This document shows, piece after piece, positions 56,903 through 64,000 of a DNA stretch of 64,000 nucleotides. Position numbers and translations under genes: made by a program. Source of the DNA: Sphingobium arseniciresistens (GTDB lineage Bacteria > Pseudomonadota > Alphaproteobacteria > Sphingomonadales > Sphingomonadaceae); NCBI GenBank assembly GCA_029167225.1, contig JARFNK010000015.1, positions 62,001-126,000 of the forward strand, given 5' to 3'. The notes under the pieces were generated by a model. It made no database searches. It saw only the letters and a program-made list of their open reading frames with translations, and had not been told where the DNA came from. Each line of letters opens with the position of its first letter. Within the stretch, counting starts at the first letter, position 1.

Positions 56903-59857
56903 TTAGCGGCCAAAGCCGCGACCGATGCCGCGCCCATGATCGAAGGGGATTGAGGCGGCGAGTTGCTGGGAAAGGCTGCGCTGCGCGTGCTGGCCAATTT
57001 CAAGGCCAAGCTCGCGGCTGCGCAGCCCCAACACGGACTCCAATTGGGCGTCACGCTGCAGGCTCTTGGCCATGTCGGTCATGTGCTGCGAAGCCGTTCT
57101 GGCACCCCGGAAATTGCCGTCGCGAACAAGCTCGTCGTGCTGACGCTGAAGCTGCTGCCAGCCCTCTACAAACCGATCCGCTCGGGCGTAGGGATCGACG
57201 CGGATTTCCGCTTCCAACTGCATCGCGCGGACAGCCGCCTGGCCTCGCCCTTCTGCGGCGTCCCTGACAAGTTCAGGGCCTTGCCGGAATGCGCGATCGA
57301 GATCCGATGCGCCCTCGGGGCGGATCGCGTCCAGCGCCTGCCGAGCCTTCTCCAGCGCCACCTGCTGGTGCGGCATGGCTTCCAACCCCTGCGCCCGCGT
57401 CTGCTGGATCTCATGCGCCGCCCTTGCATAGCGCTCCACGGCACCGCGAAGACCACCGAGCCGGATCGGTTGCGGATCACGGCCATGGTCATGCTGGACT
57501 GCTGGCTGGGGCTGCGCAGGCGTTGCCTTGGGCCGGAAATTGTCGAAGAGACCACGCGCTTTCTGCGCGCCTGCGCGCGCAATCTCCACCACCCGTTCAC
57601 GAAAGCTGATGCCCCGCCGCTCGGCAAAGGCCCGCGTGACCTCGGTTGACGGCTGATGCGCGGTGCCAGCCTTCTCATAGTCCGTCGCCATATCCTTGGC
57701 GCGCTCACGCGACAGCGTGTGAACCAAACGCGCCTGATCGCGAAAATCATCGCGGCCATAATGAAGGGCGACTCCATCCCTATGGCGTGACAGTGCGACA
57801 TAAGTGCCGTGCCGATCCATGCCCGGCGTCGCCAGCACATGCGACCGGTCAACGGTCATGCCCTGCGCCTTGTGGATCGTGGCTGCATAGCCATGATCGA
57901 AGTCGCGATAGTCCTTGGTGTCGAACGCCACTGATCGCCCATCGTCGGTCCGCACGGCCATATGGCCATTGCCGATATTCTCGATGGTTCCGAGCGTTCC
58001 GTTCTTGACCTCAAGGCTGCGCTCATTGCGCAGGAACATGATGCGGTCTCCTGTCGCGAACTGCCGGTCGCCGCGTTCGGTCTTCACGGCAATGTCCGGC
58101 CCCAGTTCGCCGGCCTGTCGCATGCGCTCGCGCGCGGCCTCATTGAGGTCGCGCACCTCCGCATTGGTGTGGGTCAATATGATCCGGCTGGCATCTGGCT
58201 TCGCCTGTCGATCCCGATCCCAGCCGTTGATCAATGCACTGCGCGCCTGGCCACGGGTATCGGCGGCGCGGACCATATTGTGCTCGACATAGACGCCGAT
58301 CGCTTCCCCGGTGCGCCCGGTTGCCAGATGTCGGGTCGCATTCTGCTGCCAGCCTTCACGCTGACGGCGGACTTCGGTGATCTCGACGCCACCATGGCGC
58401 TCATGCAGTGCCCGGAACGCGGCGCCCGCTTCGATCGATTGCAACTGCTGCGGATCACCGACCAGCACGACCCGTGCGCCAACCTCGGCGGCATGGGAGA
58501 GAACGCGCTCCATCTGGCGCGTGCCGACCATGCCGGCCTCGTCGATCACCAGCACGTCGCGGGCTGTCAGAAGATCACGTCCGTGCGCCCAGCCATGCTC
58601 CATGCTGGCGATGGTGCGAGAGGCAATGCCCGAACCGTTCTCCAGCCCTTCGGCGGCTATGCCGGCAAGGGCGGCGCCGCGCACATTAAGCCCGGCATGC
58701 TCCCACACATCGCGCGCCACCCCCAACATGGCGCTTTTGCCGGTGCCGGCATAGCCAAGGATCAGTGACAATCCCTGCCCACCTGTTACATGTCGCAACG
58801 CGGCGTCTTGCTCTGCTCCCAGAGCAAGGCCTTTACTCTCGGCGGCACGAATGGCGTAGTTCGTTGCCGTCGGGAGACCAGGCTCCTGCTGCAGTGCAAG
58901 CCGATCAGCCGCGCGTTCCAGCCGTTGCTCGACCTCGATCATCTCACGACTGGTAAAACGGGCCTCGCCACGTCCATCCTGACCGAGCGCAATCAGGTCT
59001 GGCGAGCCGCGTACCGCGTGCATCGCTTCGTTGAACTGCTGCTGCCCATCGCTATGCCGGTGGATGAACATGGCGAGGTCACGATGGGTGAAGGTGGCCT
59101 GGCCATGGGTGATGGCGTTGAGCGCAACGCCAGGGTCAGCGATGATGCGTTCGCCATTCTCCCGCGCAATCTCGCGATGGAGTTCGACACGGTCGGCTTC
59201 GAGGCCTTGCGCGCTCATGCGGTGCGCGGGACCGCCGATCTTGCTTTGTGGCTCCAGATCGATGCCCTGATCGGCAAGGCTGCGATGATCTATCCGTGCG
59301 TCGATGTCGAGTTCGGCCAGCCGTGCGTTGACATGGGCGCTCCAGTTCTCGCGCCAGCGCTCGACATTCGCATGGTCGTTCCACTCACGCACCTTCTGGC
59401 CAAAGCCGTCGGGCGTCACCTCGCGCATGGTCAGCATGACATGCGCATGGGGCTTGGCCTGGCCATCGGCGCCAATGTCCCAATGGACGTTGAGATCGGC
59501 GATCATGCCGCGATCGACAAACTCTTGGGCAACAAAGTCGCGGGCAAGGTCGATACCCTGCGCCCTGGTCATTTCACGCGGGATAGCGAACTCGATTTCG
59601 CGTGCGAGTTGCGCGTCCTTGCGGCTCTCGAACGCCTCGACATCGTTCCAGAGCCGTTCGCGGTCGCGCCATTGCTCCGGCGCGCCTTCGGGCAACATGA
59701 TCTCGCTATGCTCGACACCGCAGCGAGCGCGAAAATCATGGTCGCGATCAAGGCGCTCATCATGCAGCCGCTCGCCTGCACGATAGGCCGAGGCCGACAC
59801 GGAAGAGCGGCCCGCTGCGAGACTGATGACCTGAACGGAAAAATGGAAGATCGCCAT
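56903..59857 (-). CDS. traA: Ti-type conjugative relaxase-helicase TraA (MobQ family)
   Basis: This 984-residue protein nicks oriT and unwinds the strand for transfer. The MobA/MobL relaxase domain has the early catalytic Tyr in SASAYRAGERL (about residue 25) and the metal-binding His motif PHAHVMLTMREV (137-140). A RecD-like helicase follows with Walker A LGYAGTGKSAML (368-375), VLVIDEAGMVG and VLVGDPQQLQ. The C-terminal 250 residues are helical and charged. It diverges from the traC/traD-like genes across an oriT-like sequence, the same arrangement as on Ti plasmids. Confidence 0.94.
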   Translation of the reverse strand: MAIFHFSVQVISLAAGRSSVSASAYRAGERLHDERLDRDHDFRARCGVEHSEIMLPEGAPEQWRDRERLWNDVEAFESRKDAQLAREIEFAIPREMTRAQGIDLARDFVAQEFVDRGMIADLNVHWDIGADGQAKPHAHVMLTMREVTPDGFGQKVREWNDHANVERWRENWSAHVNARLAELDIDARIDHRSLADQGIDLEPQSKIGGPAHRMSAQGLEADRVELHREIARENGERIIADPGVALNAITHGQATFTHRDLAMFIHRHSDGQQQFNEAMHAVRGSPDLIALGQDGRGEARFTSREMIEVEQRLERAADRLALQQEPGLPTATNYAIRAAESKGLALGAEQDAALRHVTGGQGLSLILGYAGTGKSAMLGVARDVWEHAGLNVRGAALAGIAAEGLENGSGIASRTIASMEHGWAHGRDLLTARDVLVIDEAGMVGTRQMERVLSHAAEVGARVVLVGDPQQLQSIEAGAAFRALHERHGGVEITEVRRQREGWQQNATRHLATGRTGEAIGVYVEHNMVRAADTRGQARSALINGWDRDRQAKPDASRIILTHTNAEVRDLNEAARERMRQAGELGPDIAVKTERGDRQFATGDRIMFLRNERSLEVKNGTLGTIENIGNGHMAVRTDDGRSVAFDTKDYRDFDHGYAATIHKAQGMTVDRSHVLATPGMDRHGTYVALSRHRDGVALHYGRDDFRDQARLVHTLSRERAKDMATDYEKAGTAHQPSTEVTRAFAERRGISFRERVVEIARAGAQKARGLFDNFRPKATPAQPQPAVQHDHGRDPQPIRLGGLRGAVERYARAAHEIQQTRAQGLEAMPHQQVALEKARQALDAIRPEGASDLDRAFRQGPELVRDAAEGRGQAAVRAMQLEAEIRVDPYARADRFVEGWQQLQRQHDELVRDGNFRGARTASQHMTDMAKSLQRDAQLESVLGLRSRELGLEIGQHAQRSLSQQLAASIPFDHGRGIGRGFGR

Positions 59858-59884
59858 AACGATCGTCCATTTACTATGCTGAGC

Positions 59885-59920
59885 CGCACGTCGGAACGAC
59901 GTATAAGCGCGCCCTTCTCG
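59885..59920. other. oriT / relaxase nick region
   Basis: Between traA and traC the sequence GACGTATAAGCGCGCCCTT (59898-59916) resembles the nick regions of Ti plasmids and RSF1010 (known core T-A-A-G/T-x-GCGCCCT). It is preceded by the perfect inverted repeat ACGTCG-GAA-CGACGT (59888-59902), as expected for relaxase binding. Position and sequence agree with a MobQ-type TraA. The comparison is from memory; an alignment would settle it. Confidence 0.8.
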
Positions 59921-60030
59921 AAATTTTCCTGGAAGGGACTAGGCGGTGTCAGACTGTCCCGGCGACTCTACTGCGCACCACAGTCGGTTCTTCTATCATG
60001 AGCGCATCATCATTCAACGGAGACTTGATC

Positions 60031-60336
60031 ATGCGCAAACCCCGCGATTTTGATTCGGAACTGAAGGCGCTGGCCGACAAGGCAAAGCAATTGAAGGAAC
60101 GGCGCGTGCGTCAATTGGGCGAATTGGTCACGGCAACCGGCGCGGACATGCTCGACGCCGATATGCTGGCCGGGGTGCTCCTTCATGCGGCGCGGAGCAA
60201 GGATGCGACAGCCAAGGAGGCGTGGCGCAAGGCAGGTGCCGCCTTCTTTCGCGGCGACAAGCGCCAGCCTGCGGGCGGACCTGATCGCCTCCAGAGCGGC
60301 ACTCTCCCGCTCGACGGTGGCTCGGCATCGGCTTGA
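60031..60336 (+). CDS. traC: TraC-like conjugal transfer accessory protein
   Basis: This protein of about 101 residues is a small basic/helical DNA-processing accessory encoded next to oriT and divergent to traA. MRKPRDFDSELKALADKAKQ and VRQLGELVTATGADMLDADM follow the pattern of the small TraC/TraD proteins of Ti-like elements. GGAG eight bases before the ATG at 60031 supports this start over 59998. The tail (GGPDRLQSGTLPLDGG) is low complexity. It precedes a TraD-like gene. Confidence 0.75.
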   Translation: MRKPRDFDSELKALADKAKQLKERRVRQLGELVTATGADMLDADMLAGVLLHAARSKDATAKEAWRKAGAAFFRGDKRQPAGGPDRLQSGTLPLDGGSASA

Positions 60337-60358
60337 AGCACAGAAGGCACGCACCGAC

Positions 60359-60595
60359 ATGCGGGACTGGGCCGTCAAACGCCGGGAACGCACCCGTCAT
60401 CTGATCGAATTGGGTGGCCTTGTCATCAAGGCTGGCCTGGTCGATCTCGTCGATGACGATCGCGCCACCCTCTATGGCGCCTTTCTCGCCGTCGCCGACA
60501 GGCTGCGGGGCGAGGATCGGCAAAAGGCGCTGGCCCTATGGCAGCGTAAGGGCAAGCGCGCGTTCGAGGCTGAAAGCGGTCAGCGCGATCGATAG
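60359..60595 (+). CDS. traD: TraD-like conjugal transfer accessory protein
   Basis: This protein of about 78 residues carries the TraD hallmark RTRHLIELGGLVIKAGLVDL, followed by DDDRATLYGAFLAVADRL. It helps relaxosome formation together with TraC in Ti plasmids. AGAAGG stands about 11 bases before the ATG at 60359; a GTG at 60317 in the same frame is an alternative that would overlap traC. The usual next gene traG (VirD4-type coupling protein) is missing; the 3' end overlaps a convergent gene by 16 bases. Confidence 0.78.
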   Translation: MRDWAVKRRERTRHLIELGGLVIKAGLVDLVDDDRATLYGAFLAVADRLRGEDRQKALALWQRKGKRAFEAESGQRDR

Positions 60596-62088
60596 ATTGT
60601 CGTGCTTGCCTGCTCATCCGGCTGTATCACTTCTTCAGTGCTGGCGATGACAAAACGACCGGATGGATCGCAGAAGCGTATGGTGATCAGATCATCCCTT
60701 ATGGTCGGGCAAAGGCCTGAGCCGTAGAGAATGTCGGCAAGTGCGTCGAAGGTCGTCGCCTTGGCACGATAGGTTCCGGTCCAGCGGACCGTCCAGATGT
60801 CCTCATTGGCTGCGGTCCGATAGCCGGCTCGATTGGCGACCTCAACGACCGCTTCCAACACGGTCTCGGCGCGAATGTCGAAATCGAGAATGGCAGTAGG
60901 CTTGGCAGGCTCAAATGGAATGACCGGTCTTGCGCGCTGATGACGCCAATGCATCGCTTCAGCCCCGGCCAGAAACAGGCAGAGGCCGACAGAAAACAGG
61001 GAGGTGCGCCTTACCCAACGTCCGATGGAATCGCCGCATTCTACGGCATGTAAAAGTCTGCGCAGCCGAGCCGAAGGCGACCCGTATTGGCGCGCGCCTA
61101 CGGCTGCGGGTAACAGCGGCGGCAGTGCGCGAGAATTTGGCGTCAAGATCAGCGATTGCGGAGGCGGCTGCGATACTGTGGGTTGCTGTTGAACGGCAAG
61201 CGACGCGTCATGGTGGCGCCAGCTTTGCGCGGTCAGTTGCTTCAGCGCTTCGCCTCGTTCCAGCGCCCAGAAAAGTTCGGCCGGCGTGATGCGATAGGAC
61301 CGTTCATAACGAGCCTCGACATAGGCCCTGCGGATGCATCCAAATGCGCGGCGCTGGTGCCGGTCTTCGCGCGGCCACGCGGCGCGGAGATCGGGTGCCA
61401 GGGCCTCCGCCGCTTCGCGTAATTCATCCAGCGCATGGGTGCGTGGCCCATGGAGCGTGAAGGACCATAATATGCTCTGATAGAAATGCTCGCAGGCCTG
61501 ATGCAGCAGCAGCGCGGCCATCCGCATATTGCCCCTGTCGCGATAAAAGGCTGCGCCGGCCAGAAAGTCGCAGCCATTTCTGTGCCAGCGCGCGAATTCT
61601 GCTCTGCCCCTTCTGGCTCTTACTTCCTCAGGCAAATGGCGCGGCGCTTTGAGGCGCAGCCCTTCCGCCTGATACAGCGCTACGCCCTTCTCCGCGATCG
61701 TGACGAAATGAGGCACAGCCTCGGCAAGAGCGCTGTTGATCCGATCCAGGCTTTCCACTGTCATCCGGACCGGCCGAGCAATCTCGCCATGTTCCCATGC
61801 GCGGCGCAATCGGTCTTGCACCAATCGCCAATCCTGCTCGCTGCGCGCGAGGCGCACATGGTTGACGATCAGCATCAACCGGAACGCCTCGCCCGGCGGA
61901 ACGTCCTCCCATGCCTGCTCGGCGTACGGGCCGTGCAGAATGACTGCGAGTATACGCCCCTCGCGATATTGCTGCGACAGTCTGCCTTTGCAGCATTCCG
62001 CGAAGGTCTCGAAAACCATCCATGTCACCTGCTCAAGCTCATGCCGGATCGAGGCTGGAAGTTGGCCGAAATCAGTGCGCAGCGTCAT
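60580..62088 (-). CDS. Degenerate nucleotidyltransferase-HEPN protein fused to TM and STN domain
   Basis: This 502-residue protein has an unusual layout. Residues about 40-140 resemble a nucleotidyltransferase domain (REGRILAVILHGPYAEQAW) but lack the catalytic Gly-Ser and Asp-x-Asp residues. Residues 162-290 match HEPN proteins of the MNT-HEPN type (AALLLHQACEHFYQSILWSF, GPRTHALDELREAAE). A Pro-rich linker (300-335), one membrane segment (363-379) and a secretin/TonB short N-terminal domain (400-472: LDFDIRAETVLEAVVEVANR ... FDALADILYGSGL) follow. The HEPN part would be cytosolic and the STN part periplasmic. The function is unknown; envelope sensing or a toxin-like role is possible. It overlaps the next gene upstream by four bases. 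Confidence 0.75.
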   Translation of the reverse strand: MTLRTDFGQLPASIRHELEQVTWMVFETFAECCKGRLSQQYREGRILAVILHGPYAEQAWEDVPPGEAFRLMLIVNHVRLARSEQDWRLVQDRLRRAWEHGEIARPVRMTVESLDRINSALAEAVPHFVTIAEKGVALYQAEGLRLKAPRHLPEEVRARRGRAEFARWHRNGCDFLAGAAFYRDRGNMRMAALLLHQACEHFYQSILWSFTLHGPRTHALDELREAAEALAPDLRAAWPREDRHQRRAFGCIRRAYVEARYERSYRITPAELFWALERGEALKQLTAQSWRHHDASLAVQQQPTVSQPPPQSLILTPNSRALPPLLPAAVGARQYGSPSARLRRLLHAVECGDSIGRWVRRTSLFSVGLCLFLAGAEAMHWRHQRARPVIPFEPAKPTAILDFDIRAETVLEAVVEVANRAGYRTAANEDIWTVRWTGTYRAKATTFDALADILYGSGLCPTIRDDLITIRFCDPSGRFVIASTEEVIQPDEQASTTIYRSR

Positions 62089-62729
62089 GACGCTATCGTC
62101 GCATGCGGCTGGCCTCCATCCGCCAGGCGGGCATGACCGGTTACGTCATGCACCCGGTCCAACAAGACCCGGATCAGCAGGCAAACTTGTTCGGGAGAAA
62201 AGCCGCCATCATCCATCGGCGGGTCGCCGATCAGATGGGGATAGCCCCATTTCCAGTAGGGCGCGAGAATGGCGGCCAGCCGCGCCATGTCCGGGCAATC
62301 AAGGCCAAAGCCTGTGGCATTGGCGTAAGTCAGCGCTTTGCTGATATCCTGACGGATATGTTCGGCATTCCACCCGTCGGAAAACCCGACATCGAGCAGA
62401 TATGCACACAGCGCCAGTTTTGCGACTGCGCCGGCCTGATGAAGCGTCGTGCGGATATGCCGTCTGAAAAAGCCGGCATCGATCCCGGTAAAGGCAATCT
62501 CGGCGCTCTGAAAACGGTCTCTGCTCAGGTCCCGGCTTTCGCGGCTGCGGCGCAAGGTCACCGGCGCGTCTGCATATCGCCCCTGCAATGCAGTCAATGC
62601 TTCATTCCAGGGAGCAATAACGATCGCACTCCCCGCTCCAGCAATCGCGAAACTCCGCAGGATCTCACGCCGGGAGGTGTGACCTACTGATTCGCTGGCG
62701 AACATGTCGTTGATGCTCATCGCATTCAC
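62085..62729 (-). CDS. Tat-signal-like protein of unknown function, partner of the HEPN-STN gene
   Basis: This 214-residue protein begins with a twin-arginine-like signal (SRREILRSFAIAGAGSAIVI). The rest has no family I recognise; it is helical, with HIRTTLHQAGAVAKLALCAYL, a Trp/Pro-rich ILAPYWKWGYPHLIGDPPMDDG segment and no obvious catalytic signature. Its stop overlaps the start of the NT-HEPN-STN gene by four bases, so the pair is probably made together. The two may meet in the periplasm, since one has an STN domain there. The ATG at 62720 is an alternative start. Confidence 0.6.
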   Translation of the reverse strand: MNAMSINDMFASESVGHTSRREILRSFAIAGAGSAIVIAPWNEALTALQGRYADAPVTLRRSRESRDLSRDRFQSAEIAFTGIDAGFFRRHIRTTLHQAGAVAKLALCAYLLDVGFSDGWNAEHIRQDISKALTYANATGFGLDCPDMARLAAILAPYWKWGYPHLIGDPPMDDGGFSPEQVCLLIRVLLDRVHDVTGHARLADGGQPHATIAS

Positions 62730-62777
62730 TCCATTCAGCCGTCTGGATGTCGGTTCAGTCTCGCAGACGGATTAACC

Positions 62778-62825
62778 GGCACCGCTTATAACGGCAAAAC
62801 GCACAATATTGCAATAAGCGGTGCC
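62778..62825. promoter_or_regulatory. Inverted repeat in the divergent promoter region, probable operator
   Basis: GGCACCGCTTAT (62778-62789) and ATAAGCGGTGCC (62814-62825) are perfect 12-base inverted arms with a 24-base spacer. They lie between the Tat-signal gene (minus) and the ribbon-helix-helix gene (plus). CCGCTTAT recurs once more right after the second arm. This fits a dimer-binding site, perhaps for the neighbouring RHH protein. Confidence 0.55.
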
Positions 62826-62876
62826 GCTTATTCTGCTTCCTGTTGAATGGGGTTTGCAGGCAGTTACGACGAAAGC

Positions 62877-63041
62877 ATGGGAAGACCGCCGCTTAACCTC
62901 AGATCGACCAATGTGCGTTTGCCCGAAGGACTGGGCGAGCGGATTGATAAGCTGGTTGGAACCAAACGGCGGGCAGGCTTCATTCGTGAGGTCCTCGAAC
63001 GCGAAGTCGAGCGGATGGAAAAGGAACAGGGTAGGGCCTGA
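62877..63041 (+). CDS. Ribbon-helix-helix (Arc/CopG-type) DNA-binding protein
   Basis: This protein of about 54 residues has a beta-strand (STNVRLPEGL) followed by two helices (GERIDKLVGTKRRAGFIREVLEREVERMEKE), the MetJ/Arc/CopG layout. Such proteins repress their own promoter or act as antitoxins or relaxosome factors. ATG 62877 is preferred; an ATG at 62847 would add ten residues without family support. No toxin gene follows in the same direction. Palindromes flank it on both sides. Confidence 0.65.
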   Translation: MGRPPLNLRSTNVRLPEGLGERIDKLVGTKRRAGFIREVLEREVERMEKEQGRA

Positions 63042-63422
63042 AAGGCGCAGCCCCTGCCTGTTGTATCCGGAGAACAATTCCAGCATGCTCGTTGATGGCG
63101 GGCAGACCTCCATTTTGTTGGAGATCGCCATGAACGACTCGACCTAAATCGAATGTAGATCGCCAATTTGGCGATCCGGAACGTCCGGATGCTCATCCAT
63201 TGGGACGATATGGGAAAAAATCTGCGCTGATCGCCAAGCCCTCACTTGGCTACGCCATCATCCACAGCCGTTCCCAATTGTTTTCAGAAGTCTCCAGATG
63301 TCCACGCTTTGCGCGCTTTTCGGTCCGTGACGCCTAGTCCCACCCTCTTGCAGGGCGGCTTCGGCCGTCTGATGTTGATCGGAGGGGGCGTATGCAACGT
63401 CATGAAATGAGGACACTGCCCC
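63042..63422. promoter_or_regulatory. Non-coding region with a cluster of GATCGCCAA palindromes
   Basis: This 381-base gap has no gene with genome-like codon use. GATCGCCAA-T-TTGGCGATC (63158-63176) is a perfect 19-base palindrome and overlaps ATCCGGA-ACG-TCCGGAT (63174-63190). GATCGCCA(A) occurs again at 63123-63130 and 63229-63237, the latter forming GCCAAG/CTTGGC arms at 63233-63250. The spacing suggests an operator array, a replication or partition site, or a recombination directionality region. Confidence 0.45.
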
Positions 63423-63632
63423 ATGAACAGTTCCGATCGTATCATTCGAATGAAAACCGTTCTCGCCCGCACTGGGCTTTCTCGTTCGACCCTCTATCGC
63501 AAGATTGCGGACGGCACCTTTCCCGCCCAGATCAAAATCAGTGTGCATGGTGCGGGATGGCGGGAATCTGCAATCAATCATTGGCTTGCCGATCCTGTAA
63601 CCTATCGAGCGCCGGTGGGAGATCCGAAATGA
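63423..63632 (+). CDS. AlpA-family transcriptional regulator
   Basis: This 69-residue MerR-like DNA-binding protein has the AlpA core MKTVLARTGLSRSTLYRKIADGTFP, followed by KISVHGAGWRESAINHWLADP, where Trp and the hydrophobic end are typical. AlpA-type proteins activate or act as excision factors for integrated elements. AGGAC lies nine bases before the ATG. It overlaps the next HTH gene by four bases. Confidence 0.88.
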   Translation: MNSSDRIIRMKTVLARTGLSRSTLYRKIADGTFPAQIKISVHGAGWRESAINHWLADPVTYRAPVGDPK

Positions 63633-63820
63633 GCGGTTCTCCTTCCCCTGAGCCAATCTGCGTGCGTGTCAATGACGCCGCACGGATGATCGGTGTTGGG
63701 CGCACCAAGCTCTACGCGTTAATCGCGGCCGGAGAGATCGAAACGGTAAGGCTGGGCAAGGCTACCCGCATCACGACAGCTAGCCTGCACGAACTGATCG
63801 AGCGACGAAGCGCCACATGA
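63629..63820 (+). CDS. Excisionase-type helix-turn-helix protein
   Basis: This 63-residue protein has the Xis/MerR-like fold RVNDAARMIGVGRTKLYALIAAGEIETV followed by RLGKATRITTASLHELIERR, the usual excisionase signature. The start ATG at 63629 overlaps the alpA stop, with GGGAG before it, so both are co-translated. It probably controls excision or transfer-gene expression of the element. Confidence 0.82.
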   Translation: MSGSPSPEPICVRVNDAARMIGVGRTKLYALIAAGEIETVRLGKATRITTASLHELIERRSAT

Positions 63821-63981
63821 GCCGGCACGATCGTCCGCCAGGCATTTCCAATTCAGTAAGACTATGGAGCGTCTCCCTCTCTGATCTGCCGAAGAAGGAC
63901 ACGCTTTCCGTTAACCCTCTCTCTCGCGCACTGGCCGTTAGGCGAATGTCCGGATCGGAGCCGGGTGGCGGGGATAGCTGA
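63817..63981 (+). CDS. Small ORF after the excisionase gene, doubtful
   Basis: This 54-codon frame starts with an ATG that overlaps the excisionase stop (ATGA) and ends at 63981. The product is basic, Ser-rich and without a recognised motif; the ribosome site is weak and codon use is mixed. The overlap favours a real gene, the lack of pattern does not. It could also be the start of a degraded gene. Confidence 0.3.
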   Translation: MSRHDRPPGISNSVRLWSVSLSDLPKKDTLSVNPLSRALAVRRMSGSEPGGGDS

Positions 63982-64000
63982 ACCCTCACGCGGAGTCGGC

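Larger units (their letters stand above)
41999..64000. mobile_element. Integrated conjugative element or integrated plasmid, right end beyond window
   Basis: Immediately after the tRNA-Glu gene the content switches from housekeeping genes to a VirB-type secretion operon, a Ti-type relaxase, an oriT-like site, traC/traD-like genes and AlpA/excisionase-type regulators. Base composition becomes mosaic, with very AT-rich patches at 49850-50215 and 53450-54250. No integrase is seen and no second copy of the tRNA 3' end occurs before 64000, so the right boundary and probably the integrase are outside. The first 160 bases (42000-42161) carry no gene. Confidence 0.8.

Overview
The window reads as a chromosomal segment of a high-GC alphaproteobacterium, most likely a member of the Sphingomonadales. 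This is inferred from the strong GC bias at third codon positions, the split glycine decarboxylase (a separate GcvPB chain), the very short AtpC, the housekeeping gene content and the style of intergenic palindromes. From the right of a tRNA-Glu gene (41923-41998) the character changes to an integrated conjugative element that runs off the right edge. No CRISPR array, rRNA gene or intact insertion sequence was seen. Positions and family calls come from reading the sequence; no database was searched. || Chromosomal part, 1-41998. It opens with the 3' part of gcvPB, a CHASE2-EAL c-di-GMP phosphodiesterase, an isolated 30-residue small ORF with its own strong terminator, an EamA permease, a secreted methyltransferase, an orphan CpaF secretion ATPase and a GT39-type glycosyltransferase. 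The minus-strand ATP synthase operon (atpH-A-G-D-C, 9756-15743) carries two unrelated genes: a LysE-type exporter between atpA and atpG, and an AT-richer 136-residue membrane protein between atpD and atpC. Next come a chemoreceptor, an S1C protease, ada, a YfiR/YfiN-like pair, priA, a LpoA-like lipoprotein diverging almost head-on from rsmI-yraN, gshB, a DedA protein, xerC, hemW, a CAP protein, a GNAT enzyme, rdgB-rph, a perfect 26-bp-stem palindrome, a DUF6438-type lipoprotein, an IclR regulator, an M1 aminopeptidase, an ABC exporter pair and recJ. || Element part, 41999-64000. Read in transcription order on the minus strand, it holds traA (Ti/MobQ-type relaxase-helicase), a DUF6118-like protein, a first VirB2-like pilin, three Sec-signal proteins of Calx-beta/YD-repeat/RHS type, a small acidic putative immunity protein, a second VirB2, then virB3, B4, B6, B8, B9, B10 and B11. 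On the plus strand beside traA are an oriT-like nick sequence and traC/traD-like genes. No VirD4/TraG coupling protein, VirB1, VirB5 or VirB7 was recognised. The last RHS protein ends in a roughly 65-residue domain resembling the small DUF4258/BECR RNase-like toxins, and the next gene resembles DUF1871-like immunity proteins. A polymorphic toxin-immunity module is therefore embedded inside a VirB operon, between two pilin genes. || The right end carries a protein joining a degenerate nucleotidyltransferase-HEPN module through a membrane segment to a periplasmic secretin/TonB short N-terminal domain, a Tat-like partner, a ribbon-helix-helix protein with surrounding palindromes, an AlpA-type regulator and an excisionase-like HTH protein. 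|| The main candidate for an undescribed system is the VirB / split-RHS-toxin / immunity locus at 42162-56047. A second candidate is the NT-HEPN-TM-STN protein with its translationally coupled partner.
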